Of a DNA stretch of 42,500 bases, positions 11,821 through 22,690 are shown piece after piece. Origin of the DNA: Cristatella mucedo (lineage: Eukaryota > Bryozoa > Phylactolaemata > Cristatellidae); contig WPIO01000128.1 in the NCBI GenBank assembly GCA_009760855.2, positions 160,001-202,500 of the forward strand. Direction: 5' to 3'. The notes below the pieces were generated by a model. The model was given only the letters and a program-made list of their open reading frames with translations. It did no database searches and was not told the DNA's origin. Position 1 is the first letter of the stretch. The number at the start of each line of letters is the position of its first letter. Both the position numbers and the translations under genes were made by a program.

Positions 11821-13010
11821 GCTGTCCAATCAGCTAGGATTTATTTTTATTTATTTATTGCCAAACGAGCGACACTTTGACTCCACGCTACTGCTCGTGC
11901 GTTTAATCCGGATACTGAACTCGCTCGCTGTAAGTAATCCCGAAGTTTAAACTTAAATCCGGTGAGCGTTTGCGCTCAACCGCCTCAAAGGCGGTGCTTG
12001 AAAGGGTCCGAGGCCAAAGCGGCCAAGTCGCGAACGGGAAGCGTCGTCGTCGGCCAACGACTCGTCCGGGCTCCGTCCGGGCTTCGCCAGTCGCAACCCG
12101 GAAGCGCATTCATTGGCGCAAAGGGCTCGCATTTTCATGCGCTCCGCTTATCAGAACGTAAGAGACGGCCTGCGCTGCTGGAGTACCGAGCGGGCAGGAG
12201 ACGCAGGTTGCTTCTCTGGATTCTGACCGGCGAGCGGCAAGGCTCGAATCTAGGGCGGCGGCGGCGGCGGGCGCTGGACCGGCTGGCGCGCTCGAACGCT
12301 CGCGCCGCCGTCGCGGACCCGCTCGGGCAGCAACCGCAACGGGAAGGAAGCCAGCAGCAGCTGGCCCTAATGGACTCCACCCGCGGCCACTTCAAACGCT
12401 GAGCGCGCGACCGCCTGGCGGCGAGCGAGCGGTCGCGACCGACGCCGCCAGGTGGCGGCGTCGGCGTCGGCGGCGGCGGCGGCTGTCGCTTGCCGCCGCC
12501 GCCGCCCCCCCCGCTTACAGTGCGAGCGATAGGCTCGAATAAGCCGCAGTAGCCGCCGCAGCCGCAGCCGCCGCCGACTTGGCTCGCGCGTTCGAGGCCG
12601 CCAGACTGGCGGTGCGACTGGCGAACGCTGCCGCGTCTGGCGTCGCCGACTTTACGACCGCCAGCCGGTCTGCCAGACGTCCGGCGGTCGCCTCGCGGCT
12701 AACCGCCGGCTCGCAGTCGCCGCCGCAGCCGCAGCCGCTTGCTGCTTGCTGCGGCGGCGGCGGCGGCGACTGCGAGCCGGCGGCGGCGGCGGCGCTCGGC
12801 GCAGGAGAGCAGCCCTCGCCCTCGCAGTCATCTTTTCGTCGCGCTACTCGCCCGCATTCGGCAGCTGCCGCTCACTCCCTCACAATCCGCACGGTACTGG
12901 CAATGCGCTGCGTCCGCTCTGCGAACGGCGACCGGATGTGCTCAAGCGCCGCCGGTAGGGGTCGCTCTCGAGCGCGTAGCCTTATGCGCGTAGCCTGATG
13001 CGTGCAGATG
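11821..13010. other. CpG-rich DNA with GGC/GCC runs, no supported gene
   Basis: (GGC)n and (GCC)n runs at about 12250-12275, 12455-12510 and 12750-12795, and a near-perfect palindrome at 12439-12464 (GCCGCCAGGTGGCGGC core). The arginine/alanine-rich frames on both strands are compositional. GTAAGTAA near 11928 is donor-like but isolated. Confidence 0.5.
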
Positions 13011-13155
13011 CTGAGTCCGACGATCTGCGACGATCTTCAATCTGAGTCCGACGATCTGCAACGATCTGAAATCTGAGTCCGACGATCTGCGACGATCTGA
13101 AATCTGAGTCCGACGATCTGCAACGATCTGAAATCTGAGTCCGATGAGGCAACGA
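13011..13155 (+). repeat. Minisatellite: 31-base CTGAGTCCGACGATCTG units
   Basis: Units start at 13011, 13042, 13073, 13104 and 13135, exactly 31 bases apart. Copies alternate GCGACGATC and GCAACGATC, so the higher-order unit may be a 62-base dimer. No spacers, so not CRISPR. Confidence 0.95.
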
Positions 13156-14452
13156 TCGGCGAAAGTCGTTCTTGTTTTAGCTCAGCACGAGGGGCGACGT
13201 CGTTCTTTTCCACCTCATCTCGCCCGCGAGATTGCGTTCTTAAAACGACGCGCTTAGCGACGCGATGTGCAAACCTTCAAAATCTCGCCACTAAAAAAGC
13301 TCTCTCTCTCTCTCTCTGCTAGGTAAACAAAAAGCGCAGTCGATCGCATGAGCAAAATTCTTTTCTGTTTGGCTGCGTCGCCACGAGCTTCCATCCGTGC
13401 GACACCGATGGTTTTTAAAGCGCGTCTGAGCATTTATCCTGTTGTGTAAGCAAGAACATTAATGCCTTCCACGACGGCGATCCGCCTCGGTGCCCGCTAG
13501 CGAGCCTCCGTCCTGTCGGGCATTTTACCTGATTGCAGTGTGCCACGCTTTGCAATGCTGCGCCAGCATACTTGCGCAGCGGCGCACCTGTGACTGCGCG
13601 GCGGACCAGCCTCTCGCGTTTGCCTCGCTTCAGTGGCGACAGCTATTGCTGACTCTTCGCTGACTGAGCGCCATCGCCGATGGCCAGCCACTCGCTTTTT
13701 GATCGTCGCCATTCTGTCACGTCGAAAGAAGCGCCGGCCGGGGAGCCGGTCGTCAATCGTGGCGGCGACTTCTCTGACGCATCTTGCCGGTTGGGAGCGC
13801 ACTACGCGCGCTACGCAGCAAGCCTTCCATTTGTTTAAAGCGTTCATCTTTCACTGCGAGCCTCCTCGTTGTTTCGAGCACTCGTGTTTTACAGCGAACC
13901 TTCGGAAATACGGAGCGGCGCGTTCCTTCCGTACTGGGTAACAATGGCGGCAGAGCGTTCTAAAATGTAAGTCGGTCGGTCGGTGCAGCAATTCACTTGA
14001 CCTCCAACTCATCAGCGACGCAACGGAAGAAGCGCTGGAAAAACTAGTCCTGCCACCTATCGGCAACCGATATCGCATATTGTAGGGCGTCTTTTGTCCA
14101 TCAAGACAGCTAACTTCCGGCTGTGTACGAAGTGCCCATAGCCGGAAGTTGACTATGCTAGCCAGTGGCTATTAAAATGTAAAATAAATAAATAAAATAT
14201 TAAATAGACATCCGCTCTGGCATATATGGTCGGGGTGGAGTAGGGGATTAAGGATTACGTATTTAGGGTCTACGATTTGGGGTTTAGAGTGTTTAGGGCT
14301 TAAGTGTTGCATACGCCGGCTACCAGTTTAAACTTACTGCTATGGGTACGCTGCCCAAAGCAGAAAGTTGGCTGGATCTTTGCAAAACTACGCTGTATTG
14401 GCTGGATAGCGAGCATACCCATTTCTGCTGAATGACTAGGAGGACAAATACA
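13156..14452. other. No recognisable gene; one hairpin
   Basis: A perfect 11-base inverted repeat AACTTCCGGCT / AGCCGGAAGTT lies at 14112-14122 and 14140-14150. A short degenerate run of TTTAGGG-like words is at about 14255-14305. No supported coding frame. Confidence 0.5.
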
Positions 14453-14570
14453 TTAGCGGTTAAGGTGCTCGCCCCGACCAAGGTCTGGCTGAGGTTGTGG
14501 GCTCGAGCCCCGGGGCATATGTGAAGCGCCTGAATAGAGATTAAGTTCTCTTGGGGCGCTATACAAATGA
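14453..14570 (+). mobile_element. SINE1 copy (tRNA-derived), + strand, reference copy
   Basis: Box A region TTAGCGGTTAAGGTG (about 14453-14467) and box-B-like GGGCTCGAGCCC (14499-14510) form a tRNA-like head. The tail GAAGCGCCTGAATAG, then AGATTAAGTTCTCTTGG and GGCGCTATACAAATGA, follows at 14523-14570. The tail aligns base for base over most of its length with the 3' end of LINE-A (26700-26763). The element runs directly into a (TA)n tract. Confidence 0.88.
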
Positions 14571-14698
14571 ATTATATATATATATAATTATATATATACA
14601 ATAATAATTACAATAATATATTATATATTATATTAATATATAATATTATAATAATATATAATACCTATAATATGTATATATGTATATGTATATACTTA
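14571..14698. repeat. (TA)n-rich tract at the 3' end of SINE1
   Basis: TATATA, AATAAT and TATGTATA runs start immediately after the SINE1 tail. Confidence 0.95.
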
Positions 14699-14764
14699 AC
14701 AACGGGAAACCTTCAGCGCTGCAAGAGTTCCCGAGCCTGCCTAACATTTAGAGCGACATCCTGG

Positions 14765-14941
14765 CCGAAGATCTAGCGGGTGGGGCCAGCGGGCTCGCTC
14801 CCGTGTCATAGCCACGGGGTAAGGTACAGGAACCTCGAGATCCAGATCCAGCGGGTTTGAGTCCTACAAGAGGGATTCTTTTTTCCTGTCGCAAGCGGGG
14901 TGATGGCTGCCGAGGCTCTTCTGTTGCTATGTACAAATGAG
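14765..14941 (+). mobile_element. SINE2-like element, degenerate, + strand
   Basis: A box-B-like GGGTTTGAGTCC (about 14860-14871) is followed by CGCAAGCGGGGTGATGGCTGCCGAGG and the tail GGCTCTTCTGTTGCTATGTACAAATGA, ending about 14941. The tail and the CAAGCGG motif match SINE2 copies at 11671 and 22257. The head has diverged and the left boundary is a guess. Confidence 0.6.
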
Positions 14942-17044
14942 GCGCCCGAGTCATCCGAACGTTACATCTAACCTTCACCTTCACTTTAACGGGCCCCCAC
15001 CGTCAACAATTAAGGGCGTGTAGGGCAGTTGTCGCCCGGCACGAACGTCCCTGCACACTTCGACCGAGTGCCTTGCCTCGGGCAAGGTTGACGCTCAGCC
15101 GTTCGGTTTAAGCGTTCGGCTACGCTCCTCGGCGGCCTACAACGTTGCTGTGTTCTGGCATCGAAAGCAGACAATCGTGAGCCGAGCTCCTACGCACACG
15201 GGCTCGCGGGAAAATTCCGAGGGGAAATCCGTGTCGGCTTAACTGTGGCTCTTCGGCGGTAGTATTGTGATTATTGTGATTCCCGTCGGTGCTGTCGCAA
15301 GTCAATGTCTCAGTCTGAGGCAGCATTGTGGCAGGGGCCTTGCCGCGAGACGAGCCGCACCGGCGGCGGCGGCGTCGTCGCCTCGTCGGGCGAGCAGCCA
15401 TCGCCGCCGGTGCGGCAGACCGCTCGTCAAATTTGCAAATGCCAATGCCACAGAGGAGAGTGCAGTGTGGGCCGGAACAGTTGGTTCGCTCTCGCTCTGC
15501 CGAGCGGCATTGCCCGAGGATGGAGGAGCAGAAAATGGCCACCAGTCGATTAGCTCCAGGAGCGACTGCGGTGCGGAGGTGGAGGCAAGACGAAAGGAAC
15601 TGCAATGCGCAACGACCCCACGAAGGGCACGTGACACAGTGACGCCAGAGCGGCCTCACGCTCCTTATCGCATGGAAGGGGGGGGGGTCAGACTTCGAAG
15701 CGTCTAGGCGCATCTGTGGACTCAGTGAAACCACACATTCGCCGAATGACGACCTGCTGCCGCCTAGAAGTTGAAGCAGCAGCAGCAGCAGCAGCAGCAC
15801 AAGCCGATGAGCAGGAGCAGCGACAGCAGGTGCCATCGGTATAAGGAGACAGGGCTTCGAGGGCCATCGTAAACTCTGTGAACTTGAAGCCTTGAAGCTG
15901 GCCGCCATATTTTTGAAGTCGTCGAAGCCAAGAGCTGCTGGCAGCGACCCGGCAGCCACGCCATGGCGAACCCTTCGGCAAAGACCAAGCTGCATTGGGT
16001 AGCTCCGCTCACGACCTTGCTGACGAAGATGGCCCAGCAGGTCTGCAAAGTGAAGAGACTACATTAGCCAGCCTCACCCTGCAGGTCCGACCGGTTTTCG
16101 GAGGAGCGTAGCTTAATTGATGAAGCGCTCAGCGCTGCGCTTTCCCAGAATCGAGCGCCATTATCGGTACGCACGCGGGCGACCGGTTTCGTAAGCAGTT
16201 GCCCGGCCGGTCATTTAAGGACAGGGAGGGGTGGAGCTAGCTTCGGTCAACGGGTCACGGAACAGCCTTGTTGATCGCTCGCACCTCTCCCACGACTCGC
16301 AGGTGAGATTCATCGGGCAAATTCTCGCTTTGCAGCTGGCGGAGGCACGCCTGCCCCTCGGCGGGCGCTCGGTGGCCGCTTAGCAGTCCGGTCGCTGACG
16401 ACAGCCTGTTTAAAGAACAAAGATTGCGAATGTTGGAGATTATTTTGGCTCTTTTAATAGTCCGCTATCGGACTGTGATTCACGAGCTACGCAAATAAGC
16501 CTCGAGGGCGGCTCCCCAGGGGCGTCGATACACAGATCGCCCGTCGGCAGATGCAACGCGCGAAAACCTGCCTTGCATCAGACGGCTGCTTCGTCCTGCA
16601 AAACCGAGCCCGGCTTTTGCCTCGCAGCTGCCGTTCTAACGCAGGAATGACAGCGGGTATCGGAATGGCGTTCTCCTGCAGTCCAGCCTCGTGATTCAAC
16701 TCATGTTGCGAGATAGCGACAGACGTGCCCGGTGTAGTGCCACGGGGTGAGAGTTAAACCTTGAGCTGGCAGGTGCTAGCCGATCGGCAGCGAGACGACA
16801 GCTGCAGAGCGTCATTAAGAGAAATAAACCGACAGGTGCTTCACGAGCAGCAACGGCTCTCCTAGTTGAGCTGCGGTGGGCAAAGGTATCCTCGTTTCGT
16901 CTTCAGACGCTTGAACAACAACATGACTGCTGCAGGAGAGCCTGCCTTTCACAGTCGGACGGCGCGGTCAACGGAGTATGTGCTGGAGGAAGGAATATGG
17001 ACCAGAAGAAGGAGGATGGGCAGGAGCAAGGGATACAGTCGTGA
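14942..17044. other. No recognisable gene
   Basis: The longest frame, minus strand 15120-15995 (291 codons), contains poly-Leu from a CAG run (15775-15800) and poly-Arg from a GCC-rich run. It has an overlapping open frame on the other strand and no recognisable domain, so it is not called. The rest holds nothing I can name. Confidence 0.45.
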
Positions 17045-17195
17045 GGAAGGAGTGCGGGCAGGAGGAAGGCTTGAACAGGAAGGAGTGCGGGCAGGAGGAA
17101 GGCTTGAACAGGAAGGAGTGCGGGCAGGAGGAAGGCTTGAACAGGAAGGAGTGCGGACAGGAGGAAGGCTTGAACAGGAAGGAGTGCGGGCAGCT
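17045..17195 (+). repeat. Minisatellite: 33-base units (11-residue translated repeat)
   Basis: Units beginning GGAAGGAGTGCGGGC recur at 17045, 17078, 17111, 17144 and 17177 and are nearly identical. Because 33 is a multiple of three, every frame stays open and translates as an 11-residue repeat (EGVRAGGRLEQ in one frame), including on the minus strand. No flanking coding signal supports expression. Confidence 0.96.
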
Positions 17196-17301
17196 TTTTG
17201 ATGGGACTCGACGCTCTGGTGCTTTCAATCGCCAAGCTCAGAGAAACTGTGTTTGTAGCGGAAATTCTCTTGATGCGTCAGATGTGAAAGAGAGCAATAA
17301 A

Positions 17302-17312
17302 TAGAGAGAGAG

Positions 17313-17389
<77 letters not shown>
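17302..17389 (+). repeat. (GA)n tract
   Basis: Nearly pure GA repeat. Confidence 0.97.
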
Positions 17390-17392
<3 letters not shown>

Positions 17393-19006
17393 GGACAGCG
17401 ATCCATTTTGAAGCATGTAGATTGGAATCGGTATTTGAATCTAGACTAGGTAGAGCAAAGTAACAGTCCCTTTACTAGTGCAGAAGTCTGGCTTGCATGA
17501 TATCTATATGCATCTGCTTCTCTCCCAGTAGGAGTAGCTGGAAAGTGTTTCGATAGCTCTCTAGATGGACGTAAAGGCATTGGCTCCAGAACTCCAGCAG
17601 GCGATGCCGAAACCAACTGAGCAGTCCCGCTTCCGAACTTTATATATGCAACTGCTGCTGTCGTTCGCCTGCACTTTATATCTGAGTGCAATATGGTTAC
17701 GGAAGTTACGTTGAGGGGCTTCAATCTCCCGAAGAATAGAGGCTTTTTAATGTGACCGCTGGCTGTTGAGGCACTAAAAATGCTGTCCAAGCAGGATCGG
17801 TTAAAGTTTCGCAGGAAGCGATAGGCGCCGGAACTTGGCCCTGCTTCCGGTAGCTCACTCTGGGGCACTTGCTGCGACATGCCAACTGCATTTCCCCTCG
17901 GGGTCAGCATTCAGTTCACGAAGTCGGCCTGCGTGATCAGGCCCCTGTAAAGGTTGAATGCAGACGAGTGCTACTTATCTCCACTTGGACAACTGCCGCT
18001 ACAGCGACTACTCGATCTGCGCACTTTGGCTGAGACTCCGAACGATCCGATATGAACGGTCAAGACTCGAGGGCAGACAAAGGATCTGCATAAACTGGGA
18101 TCAGTTTCAATTGGTGGCACCAGCAGTCAAGAAAATGCTGATAAGCTCCGATCTGGGTCAGCGGTCTCCGGTGGGCGTCGCCGCTCTCAGCTTTCCAGGA
18201 GCTGAAGAAACAAAAGAGCCATAGACAATGCACCAGTTCACTCGCGGGTAGGTTGCCAGTGTGCGCCCACCGTGTCGAAGCAATCGAGCGTGCGGCGGTC
18301 AAAGTAAATAGTCAGCCTGTTGCCTTCGGGCAAACTGAGGCTAAAATAAGGTGACCCTTCGTGACATCTTCACTCACCCGGTACCGAACCGCATCGAACC
18401 GTATTAAAAAAGTCCGAAGTCAAGTGCTGACTGACCAAGCCACCTGCTGCTGCAATGGCCGCTCGGCGTCGATCGCGATCCTTGGAGTGAAGTGGCGAGC
18501 CCCCTTTTTCACTCCAGTCATTGGCAGCGAACGAGACGAGAACGACGGGGAGCTGAGTTAGAAGGGCTTCACCCACTTACCGCATGGGCCGGAGATCCGA
18601 CAGGTTTAACCACCGAATCCGGATGCCGTAAATTTCCTCCGATAAATAAACTGTTACGGCGTCGGAGTGAAATTGAAACAGCCCAACGAGCTTGGCTCGT
18701 TCGCATGCAATCCGGGCTCGATTTCTGTCAACATCAAAAATCTATTTCTCTCTACAATTCTAACTACTTGCTAAGCTATTGGCTCAATCGAATTTTTCAA
18801 TGTGAATCTGATTGTGTTGACGGCGATGAGGAGGATAATATTGATTACGATGACGAACATGACGACGATAAGGTGGGAGAGAAAGGTGTTCAACTAAGGT
18901 GACGGCTAACCGAGCCAGATGGCGAAGAGAAAGGATGGTAAAGACGATGTGGCAGGCAATCAGGGCAAGGAGGCAGTACGATAGGTAGAGCGCGCTCGAG
19001 CGCTCG

Positions 19007-19010
<4 letters not shown>
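17390..19010. other. Mixed, mostly unique DNA; no recognised gene
   Basis: This part is less GC-skewed and less repetitive than its surroundings. A minus-strand frame at 17446-17910 (154 codons, ATG start, no low complexity) is the most protein-like of the unassigned frames, but I recognise no family in it. Stretches 17958-18302 and 18370-18576 have open frames on both strands, as expected by chance. Confidence 0.4.
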
Positions 19011-19040
<30 letters not shown>

Positions 19041-19051
19041 CAGGAAACGAA

Positions 19052-19156
19052 GTGAGAGAAAGGTAGTGAGGAGGCCACCAAGGTAAGAGAAAGGTAGTGA
19101 GGAGGGCATTGAGGTAAGAGAAAGGTAGTGAGGAGGGCATCGAGGTGAGAGAAAGC
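19052..19156 (+). repeat. Minisatellite: 31-base GTAAGAGAAAGGTAGTGAGG units
   Basis: Units start at 19052, 19083, 19114 and 19145 (the last partial), spaced exactly 31 bases, and lie just downstream of a short GA run (19009-19038). The unit differs from the 31-base unit at 13011. Confidence 0.93.
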
Positions 19157-19364
19157 TTGACAGAGAAAGGCATCGCTACGAGGGACGACAGTAAAGAAGT
19201 ATAAGAGACCATGAAAACGCGATGGATTCATCAGCGAGAAGAGAGGACACAGCTACGAAGATGTTTAGGACGATGAAGATGGTGAGGAAGCGGGAGAGGA
19301 TCGATGGGAATGATGGACGACAGGATAAGGATACGAGGGATAAGGACAGAGCAAAATCCAAGAC

Positions 19365-19554
19365 GCATTAGACCCTGGGTCTTAGCCCCGGAGGGAGAGC
19401 AAGGTGCCTGGTGTTCACAATCCAGGTCGTGGGTTCGAGCCCTGCAGTGTTCGATCTTTTATTTCCCCCTCTGCAAGAGGCGTCGAATGCTGAAGGCAAT
19501 GCAATCGAGAATGTTCAAAAAAATCAAGGCTTTTGTGCCGCTATATAAATGACG
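19365..19554 (+). mobile_element. SINE2-related element, + strand
   Basis: The head AGCCCCGGAGGGAGAGCAAGGTGCC is followed by box B GGGTTCGAGCCC at about 19431-19442. The tail AAGGCTTTTGTGCCGCTATATAAATGAC ends at about 19554. The tail agrees with the AAGGCTCTxCTGxCGCTATA end of other SINE2 copies. The middle has diverged. Confidence 0.65.
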
Positions 19555-20408
19555 CTGCTAAAGTAGCGAGCCCCCAAGAGCTGGGACGCACTGCTCGCCA
19601 CGCCACCTGCCGAAGACATCCATGTGCAGCCTCTGCCTGTCGTAGACTGTGCGGGTAGGTCGGACGAGGAGAGTAAATTAACAGCTGGATCGCTAGCCCG
19701 ACGTAGCCCTGCTCGTGCCGGACTCTCGCTTCTGCCTATCAGCGTTCGAGAAACTCGACGCACATCACATTGACATGCCGCGGACAGACGGACGCGTCAA
19801 ACGAGGGCTGGATCGGGCTGGAGTCTGGGCTGCATTTCGGCCACGGTAACGGTGGGTAACCCGCCTCGGCGCCAGAGTTTGTCCAGATGGGCGCGCGCCC
19901 TGAGGCTTCGTGCGCGCATGGCCAAGCAGCGCGAGACTCTGCTGTCGCTACCGTTGCACGGCTCTTAGGATTAGAAGGCGGTCACAAATCAACTTTGCCT
20001 TGAATAGCTGGGAAGGGCGACTCGCTACCGATTGCGACACTGCGGCCGAGAGCCGAGGCAGCCTGCAGCGACCGTCGCAGCGACTGCAGCTCGACTGGCA
20101 AGCACTCTGTGCGTACGTGCGTGCGTGCATGAGATCGCATGCATGCGGCATGGTCGAAGGACATGCAGGCTGCGCATGGATTCCAGCCACCATTTTCATG
20201 GTTTCCGCCACGGCGCCCAATAATCAGCTGCTTTATCTCTGTCGCGGGCCCTCGAACTTGGTCGTTAAGGCAAGCGCCTGCCTTACCTCGGGAGGCCAAA
20301 CCAGGAATGCGGGAGAAGACGAGAGTAGGTGAACCCTGTGAAAGGACACAATTTGGTAGAAATTAGAGGTAATGAACCAGTGAGGATGAGCAAGACTAAG
20401 GATTAACA
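19555..20408. other. No recognisable gene
   Basis: No protein motif. A possible degenerate tRNA-like patch (CCCTCGAACTTGGTCGTTAAGG) at about 20250-20272 is too short to call. Confidence 0.45.
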
Positions 20409-20410
20409 GA

Positions 20411-20449
<39 letters not shown>

Positions 20450-20508
20450 TACATATATAAGTAAATATATATAAATATAAATATAAGTATATTTATACAT
20501 ATACATAC

Positions 20509-20539
<31 letters not shown>

Positions 20540-20545
20540 GATAGA
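20409..20545. repeat. (TA)n microsatellite
   Basis: Long TA and TACATA runs, directly beside the 3' end of the minus-strand SINE1 at 20575-20716. Confidence 0.96.
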
Positions 20546-20574
20546 TAGCAGAGTGTGTATATGTATATGTATAT

Positions 20575-20716
20575 AATTTATTTTGTAGCACCTTAGGAGA
20601 ACTTAATCTTTATTCAGGCGCTTCCCGGTATGATACGGGGCTTGTTCTCGGTCATTAAATATATTCATCTTGACCTCGATCGGGACGTGCACCTTAACCA
20701 CTCAGCCAAACCAGCT
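20575..20716 (-). mobile_element. SINE1 copy, minus strand
   Basis: The + strand shows the reversed tail (TTTTGTAGCACCTTAGGAG, then AACTTAATCTTTATTCAGGCGC), then a decayed box B and the reversed head CACCTTAACCACTCAGCCAAACCAG at about 20689-20713. It is degenerate relative to the 14453 copy. Confidence 0.72.
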
Positions 20717-20749
20717 AGCCGAAGTACGAAGTCGAGCTTATTTGACCTT

Positions 20750-20803
20750 CAATGTAAAGCGCCTAGAGAGAGATTAAGTTCACTGAGGGCGCTTTATCAA
20801 GCG

Positions 20804-20834
<31 letters not shown>
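20750..20834 (+). mobile_element. LINE-A 3' tail, + strand
   Basis: TGTAAAGCGCCTAGAGAG, AGATTAAGTTCACTGAGG and GCGCTTTATCAAGCGC are followed by (ATT)n. The sequence matches the 26700-26763 LINE-A end. No ORF2 remnant precedes it, so the insertion is very short or chopped. The two insertions here lie in opposite orientation. Confidence 0.82.
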
Positions 20835-20836
<2 letters not shown>

Positions 20837-21434
20837 ACCCAGCCGCCAGTCCTTATGAGGCCTGGTTGACTGGTCTCTTGGGTGGCGGCACGTGTGGGTG
20901 AATAAGCTTGACGGAATTTCTTTACTTGAACATGCCAGCAGGGCCAGGCGTCAACCGATTGGTTGTAGTCACGACTCTCTTCCCTGTGTCACTGACAGAC
21001 GACAGACTCTTGGATTACATCAGCCGCTGCAGCCTTCTCGCCGCTGGACTGGTAAACAACTCTTCACTAGCCGGCATACTTTTGAAGCAAGCCGCAGGAT
21101 TGAGTTTCGTCATGTTGCAGGCAACCTCGGCGGCTGGTCTCGTGACCTCAAAGCTTCGTTGTCTCCGAGAGCGCTCGCTCTACTGCGCGGAGCGCGCCGA
21201 GCTCGGAACTCGAAAGGATGATGAGACCGCCAAGTCAGTCAAAGCGAGGACGCCGCACTCGAGTACAGTAGCTAAGAGCGAGAGGGGAAGAACGGAGACG
21301 GGCGCGGCCACGACGCCGCCACGTGGCGGCGGCGGCGGCGCTGTTCGGCGAATTCTGCCACCTGGCGTCCGTTGAGGCGCTCCGTCGTCGGGAAGAAGGG
21401 AGCAAGCTCCATCTTTATTTGACCGCTCAGCTGC

Positions 21435-21436
<2 letters not shown>
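20835..21436. other. No recognisable gene
   Basis: A + strand frame (20908-21375, 155 codons) is open, but its last third is encoded by GGC-rich low complexity and no family is recognised. A GCCGCCACGTGGCGGC palindrome lies at about 21316-21331. Confidence 0.4.

Positions 21437-21525
<89 letters not shown>
21437..21525 (+). repeat. (CT)n tract
   Basis: Pure CT repeat. Confidence 0.98.
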
Positions 21526-21528
<3 letters not shown>

Positions 21529-22034
21529 CATTCCCTGGCCGAGATGCCGAGCCCAAGATGCGGCGGCGGCGGCGGCGACTCCACGCAGTGTGAGCCACTT
21601 AGTGCCAAGCCTTTGTCACCGCAGAGCGCAGCCGCCGAGCGAGCGCCGCTCGCTGGATTGCTGCGCATTGCACGGCGAGCGCACTCGAGCGCTCTCGACA
21701 GGGAACCGGCAGGTGCGAAACGGAGAGAGCGTGAGAGGCGGACTTTGCTTGAGACGGCCGCGCCAGCGGCCGCAAAATTGCGAGCTGCCTATTCGACCAT
21801 CGGTCAGGTTCCAAGGGCCAGGGACGCGATTAGCTAGAGCGTGGCAGATGGCAGGTCGGGCATCAGGCCGAAGGTGGACATATCCTGCGCACCCCCAAGA
21901 CTTCCACAGAGCATGCCGGCGTCTTGCGTAGACTTAAAGCCACGCGGCTCCATTTCCGTTCATCATCGTGGCGTTTATGCGCCACGCGATCAGATCTTAA
22001 TCGCGTCAAGCGATTCGTCGAAAAAGATCGCCAG

Positions 22035-22195
22035 CGACGTGAGGAGGAGAGGAGGACGAGGAGAAGGAGGAGCAGGAGAAGGAGGAGGAGCAGGAGGAGA
22101 GCAGGAGGAGAAGGAGCAGGAGGCGAAGGAGGAGCAGGACGAGGAGAAGGAGGAGCAGGAGAAGGAGGAGCAGGAGGAGAGCAGGAGGAGGTGGT
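22035..22195 (+). repeat. Purine-rich GGAGGAGCAGGAGAAGGAG repeat
   Basis: Imperfect GGAG/GCAGGAGAAG units give a strand with almost no pyrimidines. It encodes glutamate/arginine-rich artefact frames. The stretch 21526-22034 before it holds nothing I can name. Confidence 0.9.
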
Positions 22196-22256
22196 GGTCA
22201 TTCTTCTCGAATTTTTTAAAATTAAATTAAATTACATGCTAGCTGATTAAACAGCC

Positions 22257-22402
22257 TCTTTTTTATAGCGACAGAAGAGCCTTTACGGCTATCGCCACCG
22301 CTTGTAGTGGCGATACAGGATCGCCCACCGCAGGAATCGAACCCACGGCCTCTGGACCGAGGTCGTGAAAGCATCAGCCTTACCTAGTGTGCCATCACGG
22401 CG
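22257..22402 (-). mobile_element. SINE2 copy (tRNA-derived), minus strand
   Basis: Reverse complement of the 11671 copy. Box B lies at 22333-22343 (GGTTCGATTCC on the minus strand, a perfect match to the pol III consensus). The hairpin CGCCAC...GTGGCG is at about 22293-22314, and the tail (TCTTCTGTCGCTATAAAAAA on the minus strand) at 22257-22280. The head around 22380-22402 matches GATGGCACACTAGGTAAGG. Confidence 0.87.
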
Positions 22403-22558
22403 AATGCTTCTCGATTAACGTTGCCCTCGCTTGCGACTGCTGGCTCGCTCCTAGATCCACCCGCAGCTGGCGAAATGATGGAAGCCGACTCGTTCCATTA
22501 GTTTCCTTGTCCCTCCTCGGCTCGCCGGGCGTGCTCGAAGCCGGCGGCGATGGCAAAG

Positions 22559-22690
22559 CGTAATGTAATGCATCTCCGTCTGTAACGCCACTAAGCGACG
22601 AAGACTAAGTGGGTTTCGCGCGCAAATGAGTTTTTACAGAGCAGTCAGAGCTTAAGCGGCGGCTTTCGGTAGGCAAGCGAGGCGAGCGAT
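22559..22690 (-). mobile_element. LINE-B 3' end, minus strand
   Basis: This aligns with 183-310: GTAATGTAATGxATCTCCGTCxGTAACxCCAC, then AGTGGGTxTxxCGC and AAGCGGCxxCTTTCGGTA. It is only the 3' untranslated end; no RT C-terminus is recognisable beyond 22690. Together the two copies define the LINE-B terminus. Confidence 0.78.

Noticed and set aside
14255-14305. Telomere-like TTTAGGG words
   Set aside because: Only a few degenerate, irregularly spaced copies; no tandem array.
15120-15995. 291-codon minus-strand frame
   Set aside because: Contains poly-Leu and poly-Arg from CAG and GCC runs, has an overlapping open + strand frame, and no family is recognised.
16866-17201. Repeat protein with an 11-residue period
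   Set aside because: A 33-base minisatellite keeps all frames open. Two different minus-strand frames show equally regular repeats, so periodicity is no evidence of coding.
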